Below are positions 24,562 through 33,871 of a DNA stretch of 64,000 bases, piece by piece (positions within the stretch are counted from its first letter, which is position 1; each line of letters starts with the position of its first letter). Position numbers and translations under genes: made by a program. Source of the stretch: Pelagilacustribacter sp045567335. GTDB lineage: Bacteria > Pseudomonadota > Alphaproteobacteria > Pelagibacterales > Pelagibacteraceae. The notes under the pieces are model-generated. The model worked only from the letters and a program-made list of their open reading frames with translations, did not search any database and was not told the DNA's origin. Where the stretch lies: NCBI GenBank assembly GCA_045567335.1, contig JBJLCZ010000001.1, positions 248,001 through 312,000 on the forward strand. The letters are read 5' to 3'.

Positions 24562-27210
24562 TTCAGCTTGAGCAGCAGCTAATCTAGCTACAGGAACTCT
24601 AAAAGGTGAACATGAAACGTAATTTAAACCTGTTTGAGAACAAAAACTAATACTCTTCGGGTCCCCACCATGTTCTCCACATATACCAAGTTTAAGTTTT
24701 TTGTTTACTTTTCTACCTCTTTCTGAGGCAATTTCAACTAACTCACCTACTCCATCTTGATCTATGCTTACAAATGGATCTATATTAAAAATTTTATTAC
24801 TAATATAATCATTTAAAAACTTACCAGAATCATCTCTACTAATACCAAGAGCGGTCTGAGTTAAATCATTAGTTCCGAAGCTAAAAAAGTCTGCGTATTT
24901 TGAAATTGCTTTTGCTTGCAATGCAGCTCTAGGTAATTCAATCATAGTTCCAACCATATAATTAATTTTAACTTGATATTTTACTTCTATTTTTTTAGCT
25001 ACTTTATCTACTAGAGCTCTTAAAATTTTTAATTCTATGTCAGTTGAAACTAAAGGTATCATTATTTCTACTATAGCAGCTTTTACTTTTTCTTTTTTAA
25101 GATCTACTAATGACTTAAAAATTGCTTCGCATTGCATTTCATATATCTCTGGAAAAGAAATACCCAATCTGCATCCTCGGTGCCCTAACATTGGATTTTC
25201 TTCATGAAGTTCTGCAATTCTATCCTTGATTTCTTTGACGCCTAAATTTAATGATCTAGCTACCTCTTCGATATCTTTGTCAGTTTTTGGTAAAAATTCG
25301 TGTAAAGGTGGATCTAATAGCCTTACCGTTACTGGTAATCCGGACATTACTTTAAAAATTTTTTTAAAATCATTTTGCTGATAAGGCAATAATTTGTTTA
25401 ATGCTATGTTTCTATCACTTTTTGATTTAGATAAAATCATTTGTCTAACTGATAAAATTCTCTCTTCATCAAAAAACATATGTTCTGTTCGGCATAGACC
25501 AATTCCTTCTGCTCCAAATTCCCTAGCAGTTCTGCTATCATTTTCTGTTTCTGCATTAGTTCTAACTTTTAATTTTCTAAATTTATCAGCCCAATTCATA
25601 ATTGTTGAAAAATATCCTGAGATTTCTGGCTGAACTGTAGGCACCAAACCTTTCATTATTTTTCCACTTCCACCATCTATTGTAATAATGTCTCCTTCTT
25701 TAATTATTTCTTCTCCTGCTTTAAATTCTTTAGCTTCATAATCTATAGTAATTTCACTTGATCCAGAAACACAAGGTCTGCCCATACCTCTAGCAACAAC
25801 AGCCGCGTGACTTGTCATTCCACCTCTTGCTGTTAGAATGCCTCTAGCTGCATGCATTCCATGTATATCTTCTGGAGACGTTTCTAATCTAACTAGTATT
25901 GTGTCTTGCATCATTTCATTTAATCTTTCAGCCTCATTTGCAAAAAAAACAACTTTTCCACTTGCCGCACCAGGTGAGGCAGGTAAGCCAGAGGCGATAA
26001 TTTTTTTTTCAACTTTATCATCAAGAGTTGGGTGTAACAAAGTATCGAGTGTATTTGGATCTATTCTCAGGATAGCTTCTTTTTTTGATATTAGTTTTTC
26101 TTTTACCATATCAACAGCAATTTTAATTGCTGCTTTTGCAGTTCTTTTTCCAGATCTTGTTTGAAGCATCCAAAGTTTATTTTTCTCGACGGTAAATTCA
26201 ATATCTTGCATATCGCGATAATGTTTTTCTAATTTTACAAAAACTTTTGCCAATTCTTTAAAGACATTTGGCATTTGTTCTTCCATTGAAAGTTCTTTAG
26301 ATCCAGCTTCTATTTTTGCTTTTTTAGTTATATATTTTGGAGTTCTTGTACCTGCTACAACATCTTCTCCCTGAGCATTAACTAGAAATTCTCCAAAGAA
26401 ATTATTTTCTCCTGTTGAAGGATTTCTTGTAAAAGCTACGCCTGTTGAACAATCATTTCCCATGTTTCCAAAAACCATTGCCTGAACGTTTACAGCTGTT
26501 CCCCAATGATCAGGAATTCGATTTAATTTTCTGTATGTTTTTGCTCTTTGACTGTTCCAAGATAAAAATACTGCACTGATTGCTCCATAAAGTTGTTTTT
26601 GAACATCTTGTGGAAAATCAATTTTTTTTTCTTTTTTTACTAATTCTTTAAAATTTTGAATTAATCCGTCCCAATCATTTTCATCTAAATCAGTGTCAGA
26701 TAAAACTCCTTTAGTAAGTTTATAATTATCAATCATTTCTTCAAATAAATGTCCTTCAATTCCTAAAACAACATTGCTATACATTTGAATAAATCTTCTA
26801 TAACTATCTTTTGCGAATCTACCATTGGAGGTTTTTTTTGCTAAAGCGTTAACGGTTTTATCATTAAGACCTAAATTTAAAATAGTGTCCATCATACCGG
26901 GCATAGAAATACGTGCTCCAGATCTTACCGAAACTAAAAGTGGGTTATTTAAATCACCAAATTTTTTTTTAGTGCTTTTTTCTATGTTATGTAATTCTTT
27001 TTTTATCTCTTTTAATATTTTATTTGTTAATTTTTTTTTATTTTCATAAAAAATATCACAAACTTCAGTTGATATTGTGAATCCAGGTGGTACAGGCAAA
27101 CCTAATCTACCCATTTCCGCTAAATTAGCTCCTTTGCCACCTAAAATGTTTTTTTTATTTTTAAGCTTTAAAGTTTTCTTATCTCTAAAATTGAATATTA
27201 TTTTTGTCAT
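24550..27210 (-). CDS. ppdK: Pyruvate, phosphate dikinase
   Basis: It interconverts pyruvate, ATP and phosphate with phosphoenolpyruvate, AMP and pyrophosphate. It is a likely gluconeogenic entry in organisms with reduced glycolysis. Its 886 residues are full length. The ATP-grasp domain starts at LGGKGANLAEMGRLGLPVPPG, and the swivelling phosphohistidine domain has GGMTSHAAVVARGMGRPC. The C-terminal PEP/pyruvate TIM barrel contains GICGEHGGDP with the catalytic Cys. It shares one base with glyS (TAATG-type coupling) in the sppA-glyQ-glyS-ppdK operon. Confidence 0.97.
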   Translation of the reverse strand: MTKIIFNFRDKKTLKLKNKKNILGGKGANLAEMGRLGLPVPPGFTISTEVCDIFYENKKKLTNKILKEIKKELHNIEKSTKKKFGDLNNPLLVSVRSGARISMPGMMDTILNLGLNDKTVNALAKKTSNGRFAKDSYRRFIQMYSNVVLGIEGHLFEEMIDNYKLTKGVLSDTDLDENDWDGLIQNFKELVKKEKKIDFPQDVQKQLYGAISAVFLSWNSQRAKTYRKLNRIPDHWGTAVNVQAMVFGNMGNDCSTGVAFTRNPSTGENNFFGEFLVNAQGEDVVAGTRTPKYITKKAKIEAGSKELSMEEQMPNVFKELAKVFVKLEKHYRDMQDIEFTVEKNKLWMLQTRSGKRTAKAAIKIAVDMVKEKLISKKEAILRIDPNTLDTLLHPTLDDKVEKKIIASGLPASPGAASGKVVFFANEAERLNEMMQDTILVRLETSPEDIHGMHAARGILTARGGMTSHAAVVARGMGRPCVSGSSEITIDYEAKEFKAGEEIIKEGDIITIDGGSGKIMKGLVPTVQPEISGYFSTIMNWADKFRKLKVRTNAETENDSRTAREFGAEGIGLCRTEHMFFDEERILSVRQMILSKSKSDRNIALNKLLPYQQNDFKKIFKVMSGLPVTVRLLDPPLHEFLPKTDKDIEEVARSLNLGVKEIKDRIAELHEENPMLGHRGCRLGISFPEIYEMQCEAIFKSLVDLKKEKVKAAIVEIMIPLVSTDIELKILRALVDKVAKKIEVKYQVKINYMVGTMIELPRAALQAKAISKYADFFSFGTNDLTQTALGISRDDSGKFLNDYISNKIFNIDPFVSIDQDGVGELVEIASERGRKVNKKLKLGICGEHGGDPKSISFCSQTGLNYVSCSPFRVPVARLAAAQAELRK

Positions 27211-29267
27211 TATATTCCTTCAAGTTTTGAAAAATCTATGAATAAATTAAAAGTATTACAAAGCATTTTTAGAAGTTCTAATCGATTGTTTTTTATATCA
27301 CTATTTTCGTCATTTACCTTAACATTTTCGAAAAAATTATCTGTTAATGGTTTTATTTCAGATAGCTGAATCATAAGATTTTCGTAGTTTTTTTTATCCT
27401 CACTTACGGTAAAGTCCTTTCGAAACTCATTTATTTTTTCAAAAATTTCTTTCTCTTCTTTTTGCCTGAAAAGCACTACATCTGGTCTTCCAATGATTCC
27501 TTTGTCTGACTTCTCTATTATGTTTAAAGCTCTTTTATAGGAGCTGACAACTTTTTTTCCTTCTTCTTTATTAATATATTTACTCATTATTAAATTTTTT
27601 CTAAAAAGATCTAAGTAGTTGTCACTTTTGTGAGAGCTTATGGAAGCATCTATTATATCAGATCTGATTTTTTTTTCTTTTAAAATATTTCTCATTCTTT
27701 CTTTTAAAAAATCTAAAACTTCTTTCTCGGTATTCAAATTTTTTATCTGTACTCCTTGTTCTTCAAACAATCTAATTGAATAACTGATTAAATCTTTAAT
27801 TTTAATTGTTAAATTATTTTCTATTATTATTCTTAATAAACCTATTGCTGCCCTTCTTAAAGCAAAAGGATCTTTCGAACTTGTGGGCTTTTCATTAATT
27901 AGAAAAAAACCAATTAGACTATCTATTCTATCGACTATTGAAATAGAAAAGCTAATTTGTTTTTTTGGAACTGGTGAAGAGATTCCAACTGGAAGATAAT
28001 GTTCACTTATGGCGTTGGAGACATCTATTTCAAATCCTTGAGCTAGAGCAAAATATTTTCCCATTACCCCTTGTAACTCAGGATACTCGCCTACTAGATC
28101 CGAACATAAATCTGATTTTGAAATGGAAGCAGCGATTTGCATTTTTTCTTTATTTGTATTTAGCTGATCTGATATTTGAGCAGATAATTTTCTTAACCTT
28201 TGAGTTTTGTCATAAACTGATCCAATCTTATCATAAAAAGTTATTTCTTTTAATTTTCCAATCTGTTTAATTAAATTTTTAGATTTATCTTTATTCCAAA
28301 AAAATTGAGCGTCTGACAATCTTGCTTCTACTACTCTTTTGTTTCCATTCTTAATTAAATTTTTACCATCCTCTTTGTTTGCAACTACTATAAAAAAATT
28401 AGTTAACCTACCTTTGTCATCAAAAAGTGGAAAATATCTTTGATGGTTTTGAAGAGTAGATATAATTATTTCATCAGGGATGTCTAAATAAATTTTATTA
28501 AAATCAACAATTAGTATATTTGGATCTTCTACAATATTAACAACCTCTTCTAAAAGATTGTGATTAAAAAAATTTTTAAAATTTTTATTTTTACAAATGA
28601 CTTCAAATCTATTTAAAATTTTTTTTTCTCTTTCATTTTGATCTATTAAAATCTTATTTTCTTTTAAAATTTTGTGATAATCGTAAAAATTTTTAATTAT
28701 TTTATTTTTAATTTCTAAATCTTTTTCTATTATTAGATTATTAGTTGACTTTATATGTCCGTACTTAAAATTTAAAATTTTTTTGTTGTAAATTGCTAAG
28801 ATCGACCTCAAAGGTCTTCCCCAAATCATATTATTATCAGACCATTTCATTGATTTCTTCCAGCTAAGAGAAGCAATTGAATTAAGGATAATTTTAACTA
28901 GTAAATCTTTCGTTAAAATATCTTTGGTTTTTGTTTTAATAAAATAAAATTCTCCTTTCTCAATTTTTTTCTCAAAAACTTCTTTTCTAGAAACATTATT
29001 TGATCGAATAAAGCTATTTAGAATATCCTCTATAACACCCACTTTTGGACCTTTTATTTCTTTTGAAGGTATCTTAATCTTTTCAGGAATATCTTTGATA
29101 ACGACTGCTAATCTAGTCGGTGATGAGTATGATTTTATTGATTTGTATTTTAACTTTTCTTCCTTGAATAATTTTCCTATAGATAATTCAAGTTCTTTTC
29201 TTGCGTTAATTTGCAATTTAGGGGGCATTTCTTCACTATAAAGTTCAAGTAAAAATTCAGACATCAT
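27210..29267 (-). CDS. glyS: Glycine--tRNA ligase beta subunit
   Basis: This is the large subunit of the bacterial tetrameric glycyl-tRNA synthetase, responsible for tRNA recognition and binding. It has 685 residues beginning MMSEFLLELYSEEMPPK; either of the two Met codons may start it, the second fitting the family better. The HD-domain-like region (AASISKSDLCSDLVGEYPELQGVMG) and DPFALRRAAIGLLRI are conserved. It is directly downstream of glyQ with no gap. Confidence 0.96.
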   Translation of the reverse strand: MMSEFLLELYSEEMPPKLQINARKELELSIGKLFKEEKLKYKSIKSYSSPTRLAVVIKDIPEKIKIPSKEIKGPKVGVIEDILNSFIRSNNVSRKEVFEKKIEKGEFYFIKTKTKDILTKDLLVKIILNSIASLSWKKSMKWSDNNMIWGRPLRSILAIYNKKILNFKYGHIKSTNNLIIEKDLEIKNKIIKNFYDYHKILKENKILIDQNEREKKILNRFEVICKNKNFKNFFNHNLLEEVVNIVEDPNILIVDFNKIYLDIPDEIIISTLQNHQRYFPLFDDKGRLTNFFIVVANKEDGKNLIKNGNKRVVEARLSDAQFFWNKDKSKNLIKQIGKLKEITFYDKIGSVYDKTQRLRKLSAQISDQLNTNKEKMQIAASISKSDLCSDLVGEYPELQGVMGKYFALAQGFEIDVSNAISEHYLPVGISSPVPKKQISFSISIVDRIDSLIGFFLINEKPTSSKDPFALRRAAIGLLRIIIENNLTIKIKDLISYSIRLFEEQGVQIKNLNTEKEVLDFLKERMRNILKEKKIRSDIIDASISSHKSDNYLDLFRKNLIMSKYINKEEGKKVVSSYKRALNIIEKSDKGIIGRPDVVLFRQKEEKEIFEKINEFRKDFTVSEDKKNYENLMIQLSEIKPLTDNFFENVKVNDENSDIKNNRLELLKMLCNTFNLFIDFSKLEGI

Positions 29268-30149
29268 TTAAACTTGTGTATTTAGCCAAATTGCACCAGA
29301 CCCTTTTGCTAGCTCTCTAATTCTGTTTATGTATCCAGTTCTTTCCGCCACTCCAATTACTCCTCTAGAGTCTAATAAATTAAATATATGACTTGCTTTT
29401 AAACATTGATCATAAGCTGGTAATGGTAATTTTTTTTGAATTAATGCTAAGCATTCTTTTTCTGCAATTTCAAAATTACTTAATAAAGATTTTGTATTCG
29501 CATACTCAAAATTATATGCAGAAAATTCTTTTTCTGATTGAAAAAATACTTCTCTATATTTTACACCATCATTATTCCAATCCAAATCAAAAACATTATC
29601 TTTACCTTGAACAAACATACACAATCTTTCTAAGCCGTAAGTAAGTTCTACTGGTACCGGCTTACATTCTAAACCTGTCATTTGTTGAAAGTAGGTAAAT
29701 TGGGTAATTTCCATTCCATCACACCATACTTCCCACCCTAACCCAGCAGCACCAAGAGTCGGACTTTCCCAATCATCTTCTATAAATCTAATGTCATGAT
29801 TATTCACTTCTATACCTATTGAATTTAAACTTTTTAAGTAAATTTGTTTTATGTTGTCAGGGGAAGGTTTAATTATAACTTGAAATTGATAATAATGTTG
29901 AAGTCTATTTGGATTTTTGCCATATCTGCCATCAGTTGGTCTTCTAGAAGGTTGAACATAGGCAGCCTTCCAGGGTTTAGGACCTAAAGATCTTAAAGTA
30001 GTTGCTGGATGAAAAGTTCCCGCTCCTACTTCCAAATCATAAGGTTGAAGAATTACACAACCATATTTACCCCAAAATTTTTGTAAGTTCATTATTATAT
30101 CTTGAAAAGATAAATTAGTTTTATTTTTTTTTTTACTTTTAACTGGCAT
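29268..30149 (-). CDS. glyQ: Glycine--tRNA ligase alpha subunit
   Basis: This is the catalytic subunit that forms glycyl-adenylate. The 293-residue class II core has the signature segments LQKFWGKYGCVILQPYD, EVGAGTFHPATTLRSLG and RPTDGRYGKNPNRLQHYYQ. It carries a short lysine-rich N-terminal extension (MPVKSKKKNK). It abuts glyS downstream and the S49 peptidase gene upstream, so all are translated from one message. Confidence 0.97.
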   Translation of the reverse strand: MPVKSKKKNKTNLSFQDIIMNLQKFWGKYGCVILQPYDLEVGAGTFHPATTLRSLGPKPWKAAYVQPSRRPTDGRYGKNPNRLQHYYQFQVIIKPSPDNIKQIYLKSLNSIGIEVNNHDIRFIEDDWESPTLGAAGLGWEVWCDGMEITQFTYFQQMTGLECKPVPVELTYGLERLCMFVQGKDNVFDLDWNNDGVKYREVFFQSEKEFSAYNFEYANTKSLLSNFEIAEKECLALIQKKLPLPAYDQCLKASHIFNLLDSRGVIGVAERTGYINRIRELAKGSGAIWLNTQV

Positions 30150-30962
30150 TTACAAACCAAATTTTTGCCACATCGATTTTTCTTCTAAAGTATTTGCAAG
30201 ATTATTTAAAGGATTTTCTATTGATGAAGATAATTTTTTAGCAATAAAACCTTTTTGTTTTTCAAAATTTTTGATTATGACTTTTTCACCAAACTTTTCT
30301 TTTAAAATTTGATCTGCATTGCCTATTCCATCTATTAAACCAATTTTTAAAGCTGATGATCCAGTCCAAAATTCTCCTGTAAAAATATTATTTTTTTCAG
30401 GATCTTTTAATTTTGATCCTCTACTCTTCTCAACAACTTTAATAAAATCAGAATGAAGTTCCAACTGAATGCTTTTTAGTCTTTTAATATCTTCTTCTTT
30501 TTCCTCAACAAATGGGTCAAGTGTACTTTTATTTTTTCCTGCTGTATAAACTCTTCTTTCAACTCCAAGTTTTTTAATTAAATCTTTAAAACCAAAAGAT
30601 GCAGATATTACACCAATGGAACCAATTATCGAACTTGAATTAGCGTAAATTTCATCTCCAGCACATGATATTAGATATCCTCCTGAAGCTGCAACATCCT
30701 CAGCAAATATTAGAACTTTAATCTTATTTTTTTCAGCCAATTGCCTTATATAGCTATAAATTAAATGAGATTGAACAGGAGACCCTCCTGGAGAGTTTAT
30801 CGAAATTGCAACGTGTTTAACTTTTTTTAAAGAAAAAGCCTTTTTTAATATTGCTTTTTGACCGGCAAGATCTAAACCTTGTTTAAAACGACCTGCGGAT
30901 CCAATAACTCCAGTAAGTCTCACATGAGGAACTACTATTTTCTTTTTAAAAATTGAAAACAT
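30150..30962 (-). CDS. sppA: S49-family serine peptidase (short SppA type)
   Basis: This peptidase is related to signal-peptide peptidase A and SohB. The Ser-Lys dyad is recognisable as Ser93 in AASGGYLISCAGDEIYA and Lys145 in TAGKNKSTLDPF. At 270 residues it is the short form, with a single peptidase domain. Its N-terminus (MFSIFKKKIVVPHVRLTG) is not clearly a membrane anchor, so its location is uncertain. Its position at the head of the glyQ-glyS-ppdK operon is probably a matter of packing rather than function. Confidence 0.9.
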   Translation of the reverse strand: MFSIFKKKIVVPHVRLTGVIGSAGRFKQGLDLAGQKAILKKAFSLKKVKHVAISINSPGGSPVQSHLIYSYIRQLAEKNKIKVLIFAEDVAASGGYLISCAGDEIYANSSSIIGSIGVISASFGFKDLIKKLGVERRVYTAGKNKSTLDPFVEEKEEDIKRLKSIQLELHSDFIKVVEKSRGSKLKDPEKNNIFTGEFWTGSSALKIGLIDGIGNADQILKEKFGEKVIIKNFEKQKGFIAKKLSSSIENPLNNLANTLEEKSMWQKFGL

Positions 30963-31111
30963 AATTTAATGATTAATAATAATATTCTTATATCAGTACT
31001 AGATTTAAATTTTAATTATTTTATTACGCTACTTCTAGTTGAATTATAGGTGCGTCACCAGGGATGAATTTAAAAATTTATTAATATAAAAATCAACTAT
31101 AAATTAAGCAT

Positions 31112-32125
31112 ATGGGATCAGTTATACCTTTAAAAAAATCTGCAAATTCAGCATATTTGGATCTAAAGAATATCTTGGTGCATAAGCTTTCAAAGGTTGA
31201 AGGTTTAATAGAACAAAAACTTAAAAGTGATGTAGTGCTTATAAAAGAAATGTGTGACCACCACATCAAATCTGGTGGTAAAAGGCTGAGGGCATTATTA
31301 ACATTAGGATCAGCAAAATTATCTGGTTATGACCTTGGAAATCGTGATGTTAATCTTGCTAGTTGTGTTGAATTAATTCATTCAGCAACCTTATTGCATG
31401 ATGATGTAATAGATGAAAGTTCACTTAGAAGAGGTTTAAAAACAACAAACTCGATTTGGGGCAATCAATCCTCTATATTGGTTGGAGATTATCTTCTTAG
31501 CAGATGTTTTGAAATTATGGTGGAGGATGGAGATCTAGAGATTTTAAAATTGCTTTCATCAACTTCTGCTAAAATTGCTCAAGGAGAAGTTTTACAATTA
31601 CAGCACAAAGGTGAGGCAGATTTATTAGAAGATACATACATTAACATTATAAGTTTAAAAACAGCTGCTCTCTTTTCAGCTGCAACTAAAACTGGAGCAT
31701 GTTTATCAGGTAGTAATGAAAAAGAAAAGAAGGCTTTAGAGTCTTATGGAAAAAATCTTGGACTAGCTTTTCAAATTGCAGATGACGCTTTAGATTATTA
31801 TTCAAAAGAATTTATTTTTGGAAAAGAAATTGGTAAAGATTTCTTTGAAGGCAAAAGTACTTTACCATTGATTATTTTATTTCAAAGAGGAAATAAAGAA
31901 GAGAGAGAATTTTTATTAGAAATTTTAAAAAAAGAAAAAAGAAATGAAGATGATTTTAGTGAAACATTAGCTTTAATAAATAAGTACAAAGCAATAGAAG
32001 CAAGCTTCAAAAGAGCAGAATATTTTGTTAATGTTGCTTACGACTCGCTTGGTATTTTTCCAGAAAGTCAAGAAAAGAAAATTTTACAAAATTTAACAGG
32101 TTTTAGTCTTAATAGAACTTTCTAA
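31112..32125 (+). CDS. ispB: Long-chain polyprenyl diphosphate synthase (octaprenyl type)
   Basis: It elongates farnesyl diphosphate to the side chain of ubiquinone. The two aspartate-rich motifs are LLHDDVIDESSLRRG and QIADDALDYYS. Small residues upstream of the first motif (HSATLLHDD) fit a long-chain product. It has 337 residues. It is divergent from the S49 peptidase gene and ends in a 4-bp interlocked stop (CTAA) with pdxH. ispA and dxs lie a few kb downstream. Confidence 0.93.
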   Translation: MGSVIPLKKSANSAYLDLKNILVHKLSKVEGLIEQKLKSDVVLIKEMCDHHIKSGGKRLRALLTLGSAKLSGYDLGNRDVNLASCVELIHSATLLHDDVIDESSLRRGLKTTNSIWGNQSSILVGDYLLSRCFEIMVEDGDLEILKLLSSTSAKIAQGEVLQLQHKGEADLLEDTYINIISLKTAALFSAATKTGACLSGSNEKEKKALESYGKNLGLAFQIADDALDYYSKEFIFGKEIGKDFFEGKSTLPLIILFQRGNKEEREFLLEILKKEKRNEDDFSETLALINKYKAIEASFKRAEYFVNVAYDSLGIFPESQEKKILQNLTGFSLNRTF

Positions 32126-32754
32126 GGATAAAGTATTTCTTTCTGCCATTTTTCATCTTTTTTAAAATAATTTAATCTTTCATGTACTCTAAATTCTCCA
32201 TCAAGCCAAAATTCAATTTCTTGTGGTTTAATTCTCCAACCTGACCAATGCTCTGGTCTCGGAACTTTATCTTCATCTGGATATTTTTTTTTTAATTCTT
32301 CAATCCTTTTTAAAAAAAAATCTCTACTTTCCATTTTTTCTGATTGAGAAGATGCCCAAGCTGAAATTCTACTTCCATATGCTCTAGAATTATAATATTC
32401 ATCCGCTTCTTTGTTAGAAACTTTTTCTACTTCTCCAATAATTCTTACTTGTCTTCTTAAACTTTTCCAATGAAAACACATAGAAGCTTTATTATTATTT
32501 TTTAAATCTTTTGCTTTATGGCTGTTAAAATTTGTATAAAAAACGAATCCTTGGTTAGAAAGACCTTTTAATAAGACCATTCTTACGCTTGGTTGATTGT
32601 TAATATTAGAAGTTCCTAATGCCACAGCATTTGGGTCATTAATTTCTGTTTCTTTGGCTTTTTCAAACCATTTTTTAAATAAATCAATAGGATTTTGATA
32701 GTCCCCAAAAGAACTGTCTAAACCTAAGGAATTTTTGCCATATTTTTGATTCAT
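32122..32754 (-). CDS. pdxH: Pyridoxamine 5'-phosphate oxidase
   Basis: This FMN enzyme makes pyridoxal 5'-phosphate from the pyridoxine or pyridoxamine phosphates. Its 210 residues carry the family segments PNAVALGTSNINNQPSVRMV, FVFYTNFNSHKAKDL and the C-terminal PEHWSGWRIKPQEIEFW...RLHDR-like region, here DGEFRVHERLNYF. It is convergent with ispB and divergent from aroC across 34 bp. Confidence 0.95.
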   Translation of the reverse strand: MNQKYGKNSLGLDSSFGDYQNPIDLFKKWFEKAKETEINDPNAVALGTSNINNQPSVRMVLLKGLSNQGFVFYTNFNSHKAKDLKNNNKASMCFHWKSLRRQVRIIGEVEKVSNKEADEYYNSRAYGSRISAWASSQSEKMESRDFFLKRIEELKKKYPDEDKVPRPEHWSGWRIKPQEIEFWLDGEFRVHERLNYFKKDEKWQKEILYP

Positions 32755-32788
32755 ATATTCTTTAAAATAATTTATACATTAAATAACT

Positions 32789-33871
32789 ATGTCTTTTAAT
32801 ACTTTTGGTAAAATATTTAGGTTTACTACATGGGGGGAGTCTCATGGGCCAGCAATTGGCTGTGTAATTGATGGTTGTCCTCCTAATATACCTATTTCTG
32901 AAAAAGACATTCAAAGAGACATGAATAGGCGTAGACCCGGGCAATCCAAATTTACAACTCAGAGAAAAGAGTCTGATAAAGTCATTATTTTGTCGGGGGT
33001 CTTTGAGGGCAAGTCAACTGGGACACCTATTTCTATAATTATTTACAATGAAGATAAAAAATCAAGAGATTACGAATCTATTAAAAATAAATTTAGACCT
33101 GGTCATGCTGATTATACTTATTTCAAAAAATATGGAATTAGAGACTTTAGAGGTGGTGGTAGACAATCAGCAAGAGAAACAGCTTGTAGAGTTGCAGCTG
33201 GAGCTGTAGCAAAGATAGTATTGAAAAAAATTCTTGGTCTCAAATTTAATGTAATTGGTGCAGTAACTCAATTAGGATTAATGTCTTGCAATAAAAATAA
33301 TTGGAAAGACTCTGAAATTAGAAAAAACCCATTTTTTTGTCCGGATAAAAAATCAGTCACTCTCTGGAAAAAATATCTTTTAGCAGTTAGAAAGGCTGGC
33401 TCTTCATGTGGGGCAGTAATTGAATTAAGAGCCTCAGGTGTTCCAATTGGTTTGGGAGCTCCTATCTATTCAAAAATAGATACTGACATTGCAGCTGCGT
33501 TAATGAGCATCAATGCTGTTAAAGGAGTAAATATTGGATCAGGAATGAACGCAGCTTTTTTAAGTGGTGAAGAAAATTCTGATGAAATGAGTATGGGATC
33601 TGGTAAAATTAAATTTAATTCAAATCACGCTGGAGGAATTTTAGGTGGAATTTCTTCAGGGCAGGATATTATAGCTTCATTTGCTGTTAAACCTACATCT
33701 TCTATTTTAACAAGTCGTAAAACAATAGATAAAAAAGGTAAAAATACAAAAATATCTGTTAAAGGTAGACATGATCCTTGTGTAGGTATCAGAGCTGTTC
33801 CTATAGGGGAAGCAATGATAAGCTGTGTAATTCTTGATCACTTGCTAATGCATCGAGCTCAGTGTGGTTAA
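32789..33871 (+). CDS. aroC: Chorismate synthase
   Basis: It is the last enzyme of the shikimate pathway; it needs reduced FMN and gives chorismate for aromatic amino acids, folate and ubiquinone. The 360 residues show the family signatures GESHGPAIGCVIDGCPP, RRRPGQSKFTTQRKESD and the C-terminal RHDPCVGIRAVPIGEAM. Its TAA interlocks with the dxs TAA (TTAA). Confidence 0.97.
   Translation: MSFNTFGKIFRFTTWGESHGPAIGCVIDGCPPNIPISEKDIQRDMNRRRPGQSKFTTQRKESDKVIILSGVFEGKSTGTPISIIIYNEDKKSRDYESIKNKFRPGHADYTYFKKYGIRDFRGGGRQSARETACRVAAGAVAKIVLKKILGLKFNVIGAVTQLGLMSCNKNNWKDSEIRKNPFFCPDKKSVTLWKKYLLAVRKAGSSCGAVIELRASGVPIGLGAPIYSKIDTDIAAALMSINAVKGVNIGSGMNAAFLSGEENSDEMSMGSGKIKFNSNHAGGILGGISSGQDIIASFAVKPTSSILTSRKTIDKKGKNTKISVKGRHDPCVGIRAVPIGEAMISCVILDHLLMHRAQCG

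Noticed and set aside
31021..31090. Minus-strand reading that looks like a protein C-terminus (FIPGDAPIIQLEVA) and the plus-strand word GGTGCGTCACC
   Set aside because: The frame is only 17 codons with no start codon and a stop just upstream. The inverted repeat has a 4-bp stem. The 149-bp gap between the S49 peptidase and ispB otherwise holds only AT-rich divergent promoter DNA.
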